A stretch of 64,000 nt of DNA from Trissonchulus latispiculum (Eukaryota > Nematoda > Enoplea > Enoplida > Ironidae), in the NCBI GenBank assembly GCA_030248195.1, contig JASAND010013278.1, forward strand, positions 1 through 64,000. Reading direction: 5' to 3'. Each line of letters begins with the position of its first letter. Within the stretch, counting starts at the first letter, position 1. Under the pieces are notes generated by a model. That model was given only the letters and a program-made list of their open reading frames with translations, was not told where the DNA came from and searched no databases. Shown here in pieces: positions 36,389 through 47,835 of this stretch. A program made the position numbers and the translations under genes.

Positions 36389-39300
36389 GGTGCTTCCTAA
36401 ACTGCGGTCCGGCCCGGCCCGGCCCGGCCCGGCCCAAATTGCCTAAAATGCGGCCTCATGTTAAATTTTCAAAATACACTGGAATTGGATTTTTGGGCCG
36501 CAAAAAGCCTAAAGTGCGGCCCTGGGCCGCAAACTTCCTAAACTGCGGCCCGTCATCCTTGGCCGCAAATTGCCTAAACTGCGGCCCAATCATCTTTGGC
36601 CGCAAACTGCCTAAAATGCGGCCCGAACTGTCTTTGGGCCGCAAAATGCCTAAAATGCGGCCTGAACTGTCTTTGGGCCGCAAAATGCCTAAAATGCGGC
36701 CCGAAACATCTTTGGGCCGCAAACTGCCTAAAATGCGGCCCCAACAGTCTTTGGGCCGCAAACTGCCTAAAATGCGGCCCGAACTGTCTTTGGGCCGCAA
36801 ACTGCTTAAAATGCGGCCCGAACTGTCTTTGGGCCGCAAAATGCCTAAAATGCGGCCCGAACTGTCTTTGGGCCGCAAACTGCCTAAAATGCGGCCCGAA
36901 CTGTCTTTGGGCCGCAAAATGGCTAAAATGCGGCCCGAACTGTCTTTGGGCCGCAAAATACCTAAAATGCGGCCCGAACCATCTTTGGCCGCAAACTGCC
37001 TAAAATGCGGCCCAATCATCCTTGGCCGCAAACTGCCTAAAATGCGGCCCGAACTGTCTTTGTGCCGCAAACTGCCTAAAATGCGGCCCGAACTGTCTTT
37101 GGGCCGCAAACTGCCTAAAATGCGGCCCGAACTGTCTTTGTGCCGCAAAATGCCTAAAATGCGGCCCGAACTGTCTTTGGACCGCAAAATCCCTAAAATG
37201 TGACCAGACCTGTCTTTGGGCCGCAAACTGCCTAAACTGCGGCCCGAACTGTTTTTGGGCCGCAAACTGAGTAAGAGTAAAATTAGAGAAACCACGATGA
37301 GACTCAGTGTAAGCAGTGTTCTTCCTAATTTCAATGCATTTCTGTGCTGGAATCATTTGAAAACTGATGTCAACTTTTTTGTCAAGCAAAAGATGGGTCT
37401 AATGATGCTATTAAGTTCTAGGTATTCTTCACATAAATCAGCAATATCATTTGATCAAAATTTTGGTGTGTTCAAAAAATCAGTGGGATTTTGTGGGATC
37501 ATTTTGCCTTACAATTGTCCTCAAACACCGTGTCCAAATTTTGAAAAGTGCAATATTGTGGTACTACGTACTAACCACATAATGTCGTGCGTTACCAAGT
37601 TCAAATTTTTTGTTGTTTTATTCAGTTCTCCATAAGTTCGAACCATCAACTGTGTGCAATCTGGATGGATATGAGCGAGTACAAGAGTTCTGCAGTCAAT
37701 TGAAGCTAATTTTCGCTAAAGTCTGACCAAAACATGTAGAAAGCGAAATTGTTTGCTTTATATCTCGTAAACGCTTCAAGATAACTGCCATAAATTATAT
37801 ATTTTCTGAACCGGAATGATGAGATCTTTCTTCTCGTGAAAAAATTTTTTTGAAATTTCCCGTGCGATTTCAAGGGGTGCCGCTTTTATATGTCCAGAAG
37901 GATTGGTAAATGCTACAACCACGATTTTTTCAGGAAAATTTTCCCCTTGCCCGAATGTCCTACACACCAAATTTCAGCTTTGTTGGTTGAAAATTGCGTG
38001 AGTTACTCCATTTTTTAGATTTTCAAAATCCTTTGATCTTTGCCGCTTTTTCGACTTTGACTGGTTGTTACTCGCCACTCGCTCAACGAAAAAAATTTTT
38101 TGATTGGATTTTTTCAGACCGCCTAGGTTTCCGCTTTCATCCGATATACGGTATTTCAAAATTTGAAAGTCGATTTTTTCGAAAAATACCATTTTTGACC
38201 CAAAATTCCGGCAAAAGCGAATCCACCAAAAGTGAATAAAAATAACATAATCATAAAGTTCATTATGAGCTGAATCCAACGATATAAGTTTTCGTGGCTA
38301 CGACTTATATGCGCCAGCAATGAATTTTTAAACATTTCCCTTATTTCAAGCTGGTTTTTGGCTTCCTTTGATGTTGCCGCCTAGATTTACCTGAACCAGC
38401 GTAAACTAGCAAAAACCAGCTGAAATAAGGAAAATGTTTAAAAATTCATTGCTGGCGCAATATAAGTCGTAGCCACGAAAACTTTATATCGTTGGATTCA
38501 GCTCATAATGAACTTTATGATTCTGTTATTTTTATTCACTTTTGCTGGATTCGCTTTGCCGAAATTTTGGGTCAAAACGTGGTATTTTTCGAAAAAATCG
38601 ACTTTCAAATTTTGAAATACCACGTATATCAGATGAAAGCGGACACCCAGGCGGTCATGAAAATCCAATCAAAAAATTTTTCGTTGAGCGAGTGGCGAGT
38701 AACAACCAGACAAAGTCGAAAAAGCGGCAAAGATCAAAGGATTTTGAAAATCTAAAAAATGGAATAACTCACGCAATTTTCAACCAACAAAGCTGAAATT
38801 TGGTGTGTAGGACATTCGGGCAAGGGGGAAAATTTTCCTGAAAAATCGTGGTTGTAGCATTTACCAATCCTTCTGGACATATAAAAGCGGCACCCTTTGA
38901 AATCGCACGGGAAATTACAAAAAACTTTTTTCATGAGAAGAAAGATCACATCATTCCGGTTCAGAAAATATATAATTTAAGGCAGTTATCTTGAAGCGTT
39001 TACGACATATAAAGCAAACAATTTCAGCTTTCTACATTTTTGGTCAGACTTTAGTAAACTTCAAGTTTTTATAAATAATATATGAGGGGTAGTTCCACAC
39101 CAAATTTTGCACTGTCCACGGTGTGGCACTGAATAATGCAGTACAGCTAAGGTGAATTTTCTCAATAACCGAAGGAGATGCGGCTTAAATTTTAGAGACT
39201 CTTTAAGATATTTATACAATAAATAAAATAAAATAAAATAACATAAAGACAATAAAAGACAATAAAATTTGGAAAAATGAGTTAAATTGGAGAAGGTCGA

Positions 39301-40064
39301 AACAATTACTCCAACGTGGGCCCCCTTCAGTTAGTATAGTCAGGGGGGGGAAGAAAAACATAATATAATAGCAAGCCTCCAACTTTTTCTTCGTTTGGAT
39401 TTGGATTTGGATTTTGAGTATACCGTTATATACCGTGGGCTAATACCTATCCAATCGTATATTAGAACTTCTCTTGTACCTCACTCAGCTTTGGCAGTAA
39501 CAGGATTTGTCCATGTTTTACCAGCAAATCGGGGAAAAACATGGCACGGATTTCTACCAACCAACCATTCAGAGTGCTTTAAAAGCATTGTTTCAGCTGT
39601 TTTTAGCGTGCAAAACTACCTAGGCACCCTTTTAACCTCACAGCAAGCTTAAAACTGACTCTCGTGCATTATGCATTTTAGGTATTTTGCGGCCCAAAGA
39701 CAGTTCGGGCCGCATTTTAGGTATTTTGCGGCCCAAAGACAGTTCGGGCCGCATTTTAGGCAGTTTGCGGGCCAAAGATGGTTCGGGCCGCATTTTAGGT
39801 ATTTTGCGGCCCAAAGACAGTTCGGGCCGCATTTTAGGCAGTTTGCGGCCAAGGATGATTGGGCCGCAGTTTAGACAATTTGCGGCCAAGGATGACGGGC
39901 CGCAGTTTAGGAAGTTTGCGGCCTAGGGCCGCACTTTAGGCTATTTGCGGCCCAAAAATCCAATTCCAGTGTATTTTGGAAAATTTAACATGAGGCCGCA
40001 TTTTAGGCAATTTGAGCCGGGCCGGGCCGGGCCGGGCCGCAGTTTAGGAAGCACCTTTGTCACC
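36389..40064. mobile_element. GGCCC-array element: inverted 39-bp minisatellites and 9-bp duplication
   Basis: The left end GGTGCTTCCTAAACTGCGG is followed by (GGCCC)n and about 21 units of a mostly 39-bp repeat (36440-37265; core CTAAAATGCGGCCCGAACTG). The right end holds about 8 units of the same repeat in reverse (39672-40000), then (GGGCC)n and ...GGAAGCACC. The 9-bp direct repeat AATTTTAAC flanks it at 36380-36388 and 40065-40073, with 9 extra bases at the right terminus. Because 39 is a multiple of three, frames of 130-290 codons run through the arrays on both strands; these are not genes. The palindromic element at 37716-39054 is inserted in the centre. Confidence 0.85.
37716..39054. 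mobile_element. Palindromic (fold-back) element, about 1.34 kb
   Basis: Two arms of ~650 bp are inverted about a centre near 38390. The ends read TA-AAGTCTGACCAAAA and its complement, consistent with a TA target site as in Tc1/mariner or related MITEs. Another copy begins at 63130 and runs off the window; a degraded piece lies near 19790. Short frames inside are mirror images of one another and not genes. Confidence 0.8.
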
Positions 40065-40077
40065 AATTTTAACTGAT

Positions 40078-40262
40078 GAATTAGAATTAAAGAAGAAATG
40101 ATGAAAATGTCATCAAACTCTTGTATTGCTACTTAAATTCTAAAATAAATAAATTTTGTATAGTTTCTAAATCTCAAATTATTCAAGCACTAACTTGAAC
40201 AGCCGAACTTCGGACTGAAGTTCGATCTGCACATTAGTTTTTTTGGACTGTCTAAACCTATT
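40078..40262. repeat. Partial direct duplicate of right-arm sequence
   Basis: About 185 bases repeat 40586-40795 in the same orientation (GATGAATTAGAATTAAAGAA onwards), with a small internal deletion and a handful of substitutions. It lies just inside the right fold-back arm, so the arm boundary region has been rearranged at least once. Confidence 0.8.
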
Positions 40263-41141
40263 TTAACGAATAGGTTTAACGAACTATTATAACTAATATA
40301 ATATATACATACATAATATACTGATACAATACTAATATACATACTAATATATATAATATAAATAATAATATAATTATTTATTGAATGAAATCTGCACTAG
40401 GTATTTCTTGCATTGGTGCAAAATTCCCCCCGGAAAATTCATACCGGCGCAGTTTTTCTGGGGGAAAATTTTACACCGGGGGAAACTGTACCGTGACAGA
40501 GTTAAAAATTGCCAAAGGCTTACCAAAATACTTCTGATCATTCATTAGGATTTTATTAGTTAATTGAGGAAGTTAATAGTTAACTTTAAATGATGAATTA
40601 GAATTAAAGAAGAAATGATGAAAATGTCATCAAACTCTTGTATTGCTACTTAAATTCTAAAATAAATAAATTTTGTATTAACTAGCAATTAGTTTCTAAA
40701 TCTCAAATTATTCAAGCACTAACTTGAACAATCGAACTTCGGACTGAACTTTGATCTGTACATTAGTTTTTTAGACTGTCTAAACCTATTTTAAAATAAG
40801 TTAATTAAGAAGTAGTAAAATTAAAATAAAATTTAACAGTTTGTGAGGAAAAAGAGCTGTTCTTAAAAAAAAAAGTTCTTAAAAATATATATAGCTACAG
40901 TAGAGCTGAAACATCAACTCACTAGGTTTCATAGCGACGCTGGGCCACGTGACAATGCTACTCCGCTAAAGTTTAAATTCGAGACAAAGTAGGAAATAGA
41001 ACTTAGGAAGTAGGCGAACTAGGAAGGCAGCGCATTCGCCCTATCAAAGCGCTAGCATTAGCGCGAAAACTCAAAATTCGCTATTTTCAATCCTACTTTA
41101 GCCTGAACTTAGAATGGCCACCACGTCCACTGACAGCGGGA

Positions 41142-42347
41142 CACTTTCTAGAAACTTTTTTACTGAAGTCAACTGCTAACGGCAAACTAAAATTTAGCTG
41201 ATGCACAAATTTACTACATACTTTTTAAGTCTGGCAATTCAAAAGTAGCACTGCTTACATCGAATATGTATATTTCAATATTATCTTGGTTCTGGTAATC
41301 TAGTATAAAACTTTCATATTTTAGTAAAACCATCACGTTCTGTTATTTCTGTAAGTGGGCGCTCACTACGCTAGAAATAAAGTTGCAATACTGCATTTCG
41401 TGCATTTTCTTTACTCCAAGGCAAGGCGTTTTTCATTAGGAGATAAATCAATCCACACTAACTTTTATACCGCCGGGGGCGGTATGCTTGTAATGGGTTG
41501 ACCCATCAGAATTTCTGTTTTGCATGTAAACTGTAGTGATGTGGATCGGATCGGATCGGCAGCTAAAAATTTAACCGATCCGATCCAGCAAAAACATTTG
41601 TCGATCCGATCTGATCCGGCGATCCGAATTGGTTTCTTAAAAAAGCTAAAGGAACCTGGATCTAAAGTCGGGTTCAGCATTTTCAGAAACATCTTCACAC
41701 ACTAGTTTCACTGAAATTTCATCATTTATTTTTAGGATGCACAAATGCATCATTGTACAAAATATTTAGCTCTTGTGAAGCAAAAGAAGACGTAAAATTA
41801 TTTAGAATACTTATTGAGTCGCTACAGCCTAGTACAAAATTTACTAAAACCAATTTAACAATGCAAACTTAAAATAGTTAAATACAATTTTTTAAAATCG
41901 ATGTTTTGAAAATTAATTCCATTCCAATTTGAAAAATCGAAACAGAATTGAACAAGAAATCAAATTTAAATTTTTTGTCGTCATCTGAAACTGAAGCTTA
42001 ATTTATAATATACCAGCTAAAGTGAACTACTAAAACCTTAAAACCACTATGTGATAGTACTTCTATATAGGCGTTGATGATTATGACTCCTTCGACTTTT
42101 GGATAAAGGCACAAAAAGTTCTACGGCAAAACTACGCTCCGAAAATTGTCAACAGTAGTATTAGTTAGAGAGTTGTCCGTTAATTCACTTATTAATTTAT
42201 GTTCAATGATGTTTACAGCATAAATACATAATAGGTAGGTATTGCTTTTACACTTCGATACAGTATGCATGTGCATGCTTATGCTAGAATTAAGTAAGAA
42301 ATGTTAAAATGTATGTTAAAAGTTTAGAAGCTTGTGTCAGAAACTTA
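41142..42347. other. No gene; GATCCGATCC cluster
   Basis: 41536-41633 contains clustered GATCGGATCG and CGATCCGATCC words in both orientations, resembling one end of yet another array-type element, but I found no partner end. The rest is AT-rich and featureless. Confidence 0.4.
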
Positions 42348-43394
42348 GGGCCTTTTCGCGCGCGAATTAAACGAGTTAAAATTAACTCGATCCTTTTCGC
42401 GCCAGGGTTAAAAGGGTTAAATGAGCTAATTTTAGCTAGCTGGGATTAAACGAGTTAAACGTTTTTAACTCGGTGCTCGTGCGAACATGGGTTAAACTTA
42501 ACTCGTTTAACCCTACCTGCATTCGCGCGCACATAATGGGTTAAAATCCACGGAGTTAATTTTAAAATTAACTCCTTTAACTCTGCAGCAATTTCTTCCA
42601 TTGAATTTTAACCCTCGATGCGGCACGGGGGTTAAACGAGTTAAAAATAAGATAGGCCGCCTGAAGTCACTACAGATCAACTAAACCAAAAGTGGTATTC
42701 TATTTAATATTTAGGCTTAATTATTTTGCTAATGAAAGTTTTTTTACAAAAATCTTTATGGTTTTGGTTCTGATCAAATAGGTAACTGTTACTGCATTTG
42801 CAAAATAAGTAGTGTAGAATAATAATTGTATAAAATGTGTTGTAGAAAAGCTGCGAAATGGATCCTGTGAAATACACTACGAAATGCTCAAAGATATTCC
42901 TTTTATGGCAATCAGTTTGGTTAGCTTTGATTGGCTGTTTCAAAACACTTCCAGGCTTGCTTGGTTAGCTCTAGTTCATAGAGGCACTACCTGATTGGTC
43001 GGTGCTTACACCCTGTTAGCTTATTAGTCTTCAATGCTAAAATAACCTAAAGTTTTAGGCTTCAAAAGTTAAAACAAAAACTAAGCAAAAGTTATACTGC
43101 TAATGTAGGTTCAAAAACGTTTAGTCTATTGTTTTTCCGACAAGTTGTATACAGAAGTTTTCGGCGTGCTGAATTCGAATCAGAAGCAGTTTTCTGATAT
43201 GATTTAGGCTTTGTTCAAAATTTCCATACAACCGTATTGAAGTGTTGTGGAGCAATCCTCGCTCATAGTTCGAGTACACATTTGGCACTTCTATGCCATT
43301 CTATGCTATCCGGTTTGCAATCTAACTTCTAGGACGTCTTGGCATACTCACTCTCTTGTAATGTGGAAAATTTCGGTCGATTCTGACAAAGCAG

Positions 43395-44114
43395 TTAAGG
43401 GGGGGTCCAAATTTTGGTCATTTTTTACTTTCTCCAATCTCCCTGATTTTTACATATTTTATGGTTCAAACGGTATATTTTAATGAGTTTTTAAAATTAA
43501 AGTTGTAAGTCGTACGGTTGTTGCGTAATTTCACCTCAAAGTTGAGGTCTCATGTGTTAAACATAGGAAACTTAAAAAGTTTCACTTTTTTGGAGTAGGG
43601 TCAAAAAATCTCGAACTGGGCATTGCTAACCAGCCGTGTCTGGTATCATTAGAAAGGCCTGGATAAGGACTGTGATTTGATCGAATTAGAATTTCGATCT
43701 AGTGCTTTAATCTTTTTAATAAATTTTTGAATATTTAAAATTTGACCCGTTTTTAAAATGGCTTCAAATTTTAAATGTTCAAAAATTAATTTAAAAAATT
43801 AGAAACCTGAATCAAAATTCTAATTCCAACAAATCACAGACCGCATTTCTTTCTAATGATGCCAGACACGGCTGGTTAGCAATGCTCAGTTTCGAGATTT
43901 TCTGACACTACTCCAAAAAAGTGAAACTTTTAAAGTTTCCTATGTTTAACACATGGGAGCTCAACTTTCAGGTGAAATTACACAACAACCGTACGACTTA
44001 CAACTTTAATTTTAAAAACTCATTAAAATATACCGTTTGGACCACAAAATATGTAAAACTCAGCGAGATTGGAGAAAGTCAAAAAATTACCGAAATTTGG
44101 ACCCCCCCCCTTAA
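43395..44114. mobile_element. TTAA-flanked poly-G element, 720 bp
   Basis: It starts TTAAGGGGGGGTCCAAATTT and ends AAATTTGGACCCCCCCCCTTAA. The two halves are inverted over several hundred bases (CACGGCTGGTTAGCAATGC occurs in both orientations), so it can fold back. It is non-coding. Its right TTAA is shared with the next element. Confidence 0.85.
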
Positions 44115-45101
44115 GGTACTGGTTCGGGTATTTGCAGCAAACTTTGAAAGACTGTAATTTGCTCAATTCTTGGAATTCAACGATAATTTTTATATCATTT
44201 TAAAGCTTAGAATGTGTTCTTCACAGCTAGGTAGGGTATACCTGTCTCATTTCAACTCTTCGACTTGAACATGCTATATCAAGAAAACAATTTTTGAACA
44301 TGGATTTCTCGAAATGTGGAAAAGCTAAAGAAAAGGGACCAGTTCAGGCTTCAAAAGAAACGTCTTCCCGAGGGCTATTTTTTCTGAAATCTTTTAGTGA
44401 TCAGGTAAGCTCAAGATTTTGAGGAAAATGTACATTTTGTCTGATTTTTGTCAAAATTTTCAAGTTTGGATGCTTATTTCTCTCTCGATTGGAAAGACAA
44501 AACGCTAAACCATGAAAAATAGCCCTCGGCAATTGTCCCAAAAATGCGTGTCTAAACCCGTTTTCAATTTGGATGCATGAGTTGAGAGAAATCCGTGTTC
44601 AAAACGATCTGGTTGTGATTTTCAAAATTTCACATTTTCGTTGCTGTGCGCAGGAACAGATGCCGCAGAGAGCTCTCCGTTGGGCATAACCTGTGCCTTA
44701 GGATCACAAATATGATCAATGCTTGACCGACGGACCAGCGCAGTTGAAACTGTAGAAATCTTGCAACATTTGATTTTTCGAAAAATGGCCATTTTTTGAC
44801 CTCGAAAATGAATTTTCGCTGTTATCTCTTAAACCGTAAGGAGTCTAAGAATACTCTCAAGAGCAATGTTGTAGACCTTGGTGAGACGAGTCGAATGATT
44901 ATAAGTTCGTCCGTGTAGGGTACTCACAGTGCAAGTTATGGCGGATTAAAGCAAACTTCTCCAAAACTCAAATTTTCAGGCCGCGACTTTTCCAAAATCT
45001 TTTTTCGGCTAAATGATGTAATTGTAACAAATTTGAATGAATTTCAACGACAATTGCGCTTTTAAAGCCCAAAAATACACGAACCTGAACCAGCACCTTA
45101 A
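44111..45101. mobile_element. TTAA-flanked element, TTAAGGTACTGGTTCGG type
   Basis: It starts TTAAGGTACTGGTTCGGGT and ends GAACCTGAACCAGCACCTTAA; 991 bp. It is the sister of 20174-21165. It shares TTAA 44111-44114 with the preceding element, so one inserted into the other's target site. Its right TTAA abuts the LINE fragment. Confidence 0.85.
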
Positions 45102-45986
45102 GGAGAAACCCAAGAAGAAATTCTCAAGGCTATCAGGACACTGAAACGGGGCAAGGCAGCTGGTCCCGATGGACTTCCTGCAGAGATCTACAAAGCAGCT
45201 GCACACGTGATAGCGCCAAAATTAACAGAACTTCTGCAGCTAGTTTGGCATTCTCAGCAAACTCCTAAGAAGTGGCAAGAAGCTATCTTGATCCCTGTTT
45301 TCGAAAAAGGTGATAGGCGACCATGTAAAAGCTACCGAGGAATCTCGCTGCTTCCTGTTGCTGGTAAATCCTGTCGATCATCATTTTGAGAGGTTGAGTA
45401 CCACACTGGACTCTTCAACAAGAGAGACTCAAGCCGGTGTGAAGATAGCGTGCACTAAAGATAGACATTTTGTGAAGTTAGCGCACACTTCTAAAATTAT
45501 GGAATTATTTGGAAAATACTTAACTTGACAAACGCTCAGCGTTTTTCTGACTTTTGTCCGAATTCGTCGGTACCTTAGCTAAACTGTTGATTAGGTTCAC
45601 GCTTGAACAAGTTAGTTGCGATTGGGTGGTGTTTTTGAGACGGTTGGGGGTTTCATCAGAGGCTATTCGAACTTGGGATTGCGAAGTGTGGGTAAAGTTA
45701 GTGAAACTTTGGGTGTAGTTTTTGTCTGGCGCTTGTATTTCTGTTTGATTTGTGAACTTTTCTGGAAATTATGTTTTGGAGTTTTGTCTAGCTCAGTTGG
45801 TGTAAGTGATAGTAAAATCATTTGTTGTTGAACATTTTCTTAGGCAGACTTAGGGCATTTTCTATCGGCATCACACACCACACAGTTACCTAGTGATCTA
45901 GTCTTATCCCAAATTATAGATAGTCAACTCGTTTTATTTAGTGAGAAGTGAATTTTACTAACATACGTATACTCGAACTTCACATG

Positions 45987-46001
45987 TGGCGACCGTGTCA
46001 T
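45987..46001 (+). promoter_or_regulatory. Putative primer-binding site
   Basis: TGGCGACCGTGTC begins two bases after the 5' LTR terminus, the usual position for the tRNA primer site. The tRNA identity was not determined. Confidence 0.5.
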
Positions 46002-46995
46002 GTGGTAGATGCCGGTAGAATTTGGTAGAAGGCTCGGCGTTGACTCTTGGCCTCTCCATCCTGTCGTGGTAGCTAGGTCCGACGTGTATCGGCTGTTGGC
46101 TCCTGTTGTGCTGGATAGTTCTGCGGTGCTGGGGTGAAGACCGCTTCGTCCTTTTCCCTGCACACCTGTTGACACTGTCCCCCCATCCTGTATTGTGGTT
46201 GTGGTATTTCTTCGGGTTCTGTTCTGTCTGATATCTGTGATTGTTAGTTGGGAGGGAGCCCAGGGATAAAATGTTTGTTAAAATTGGGGTCGTTTGATTG
46301 TTTTCTGCTTTTTCATATGGGTGCCCGCTACCTCGGCTTGGCCGTTGTAATGTACATATTTGGTGCCGGGCTAGTAGATTTTTCACTTTTCTTTTCTTGT
46401 AGCTGTTTTTACTCATATGTTTTGATTAGCTGACTGTCACTTTCACCTATTTTTCTTAAAATTTTTTCTTTCTATCTCTAAACATGCAGCTAGGCAAGTA
46501 CTCTATGGTCTATCTTATATTGTTTACTCTGGCATTATCAGTATACCTCCTTATATAATTATTTTGTCTGCGTTTTTGCAAAATGTATATATTGTTACTC
46601 TCTATGCATATATCTTTATATAGCTTACATACTTTCTAGTTTTCGTGGTTTTCATTAATTGGGGTTGTTTTTGTAATATTTTGCGGTTTTCGGACGGTTT
46701 TCTTCTTTAGGATGTTGTTCTATAGTTGTGTTGTATTGTAATAATTGTCGTCAAAAGTAGTTGTCAAAAAATTGTTGAAAAATAGTCTCAATTAAGTTTG
46801 AGTAGTTTTACCGTAGTCCGGTCAGCATGTCGAGAATGTGTTTGCTTGACCGAGGTCCGATGCATGTGCATCAAAAATATTTTATTTTTTACGTAGTATT
46901 TCTCAAAACCGTTTAATCTTACTAGTACGTAGACTACCTGTGATAACTCCTTTTTATCCTTTTTCTAACTGTGCAAAACCCGTCCGAGGCCGCCC

Positions 46996-47011
46996 GGGGG
47001 AAAAGAGGGGG
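46996..47011 (+). promoter_or_regulatory. Polypurine tract
   Basis: GGGGGAAAAGAGGGGG lies five bases before the 3' LTR, the site that primes plus-strand DNA synthesis. It is conserved at about 1738-1749 and, inverted, at 15652-15672. Confidence 0.75.
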
Positions 47012-47835
47012 TATCATGTGAAGATAGCGTGCACTAAAGATAGACATTTTGTGAAGTTAGCGCACACTTCTAAAATTATGGAATTATTTGGAAAATACTT
47101 ATCTTGACAAACGCTCAGCGTTTTTCCGACTTTTGTCCGAATTCGTCGGTACCTTAGCTAAACTGTTGATTAGGTTCACGCTTGAACAAGTTAGTTGCGA
47201 TTGGGTGGTGTTTTTAAGACGGTTGGGGGTTTCATCAGAGGCTCTTCGAACTTGGGATTGCGAAGTGTGGGTAAAGTTTAGTGAAACTTTGGGTGTAGTT
47301 TTTGTCTGGCGCTTGTATTTCTGTTTGATTTGTGAACTTTTCTGGAAATTATGTTTTGGAGTTTTGTCTAGCTCAGTTGGTGTAAGTGATAGTAAAATCA
47401 TTTGTTGTTGAACCTTTTCTTAGGGCATTTTCTATCGGCATCACACACCACACAGTTACCTAGTGATCTAGTCTTATCCCAAATTATAGATAGTCAACTC
47501 GTTTTATTTAGTGAGAAGTGCATTTTACTAACATACGTATACTCGAACTTCACACCGGTTTCCGTAAAGGACGGGGCACTATTGATCAAGATCAAGAAGT
47601 GCTTGAGCATCGTCACCGATACAACCAGTCAACAATAGCTGCTTTCCTTGACTTCTCGGCTGCCTTCGACAGCGTCGACAGGCCGGTACTGTGGAAGCTT
47701 CTGGCGGCCTGTGGCGTCCCAACCATGTACGTAGACCTGATCAAAAACATCTATAGCGAGTCATCAACTTACATTCGGGTGTACGGCGAGCTAAGTGAGC
47801 CTTTCGCTGTAACAACTGGTGGTAGACAGGGAGAC

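Larger units (their letters stand above)
30284..41136. mobile_element. 10.85-kb fold-back structure with 857-bp inverted arms
   Basis: The left arm 30284-31140 and right arm 40279-41136 are reverse complements that look nearly identical; I noticed only a one-base difference in an A/T run. The outer ends read CTGTCAG...CTGACAG and are flanked by the 5-bp direct repeat CGGGA (30279-30283 and 41137-41141). The 9.1-kb interior holds nested elements (GAGTTAAA, AAAAAGCGG, GGCCC and palindromic families) and no recognisable transposase. It may be a giant non-autonomous transposon, a recent inverted duplication, or an assembly hairpin. The flanking CGGGA favours a transposition event. Confidence 0.75.
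45438..47554 (+). mobile_element. Short LTR retrotransposon inserted in the LINE, 4-bp duplication
   Basis: The LTRs are 45438-45984 (547 bp) and 47017-47554 (538 bp), both TGTGAAG...CTTCACA. They are near-identical apart from small indels and point differences. CCGG duplicates at 45434-45437 and 47555-47558. After the 5' LTR comes TGTGGCGACCGTGTC, a plausible primer-binding site. Before the 3' LTR is the polypurine tract GGGGGAAAAGAGGGGG. The 1.03-kb interior encodes no gag or pol, so the element is non-autonomous. Antisense frames (152 codons, 45958-46416) are not conserved in the second element. LTR similarity implies a fairly recent insertion. Confidence 0.92.
45102..47835 (+). pseudogene. 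LINE reverse-transcriptase fragment split by an LTR element
   Basis: 45112-45437 encodes RT blocks GKAAGPDGLPAEIYK, WQEAILIPVFEKGD and YRGISLLPVAGK, then shifts frame near 45365. Coding resumes after the LTR insertion at 47559 with GFRKGRGTIDQ, then AFLDFSAAFDSVDRP (the block with the first catalytic aspartate) and VTTGGRQGDVL (block B, degenerate), and ends about 47835. Removing 45438-47558 restores a continuous sequence. The 5' part (endonuclease) and 3' part (the catalytic YADD box) are missing; the fragment at 8457-8831 covers that later region and may be the same family. Confidence 0.85.

Noticed and set aside
36439..37334. Long repetitive open frames of 254 codons (plus) and 292 codons (minus), with 129-139 codon companions
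   Set aside because: They run through a mostly 39-bp tandem array, whose unit length is a multiple of three, on both strands at once. Repeats of this kind stay open by arithmetic; no start context, domain or conservation supports a protein.
45958..46416. 152-codon antisense frame in the LTR element, with a partly similar 100-codon frame at 15798-16100
   Set aside because: Shares only a short MERPRVN block with the other element and overlaps the primer-binding site on the wrong strand. No gag or pol motif.
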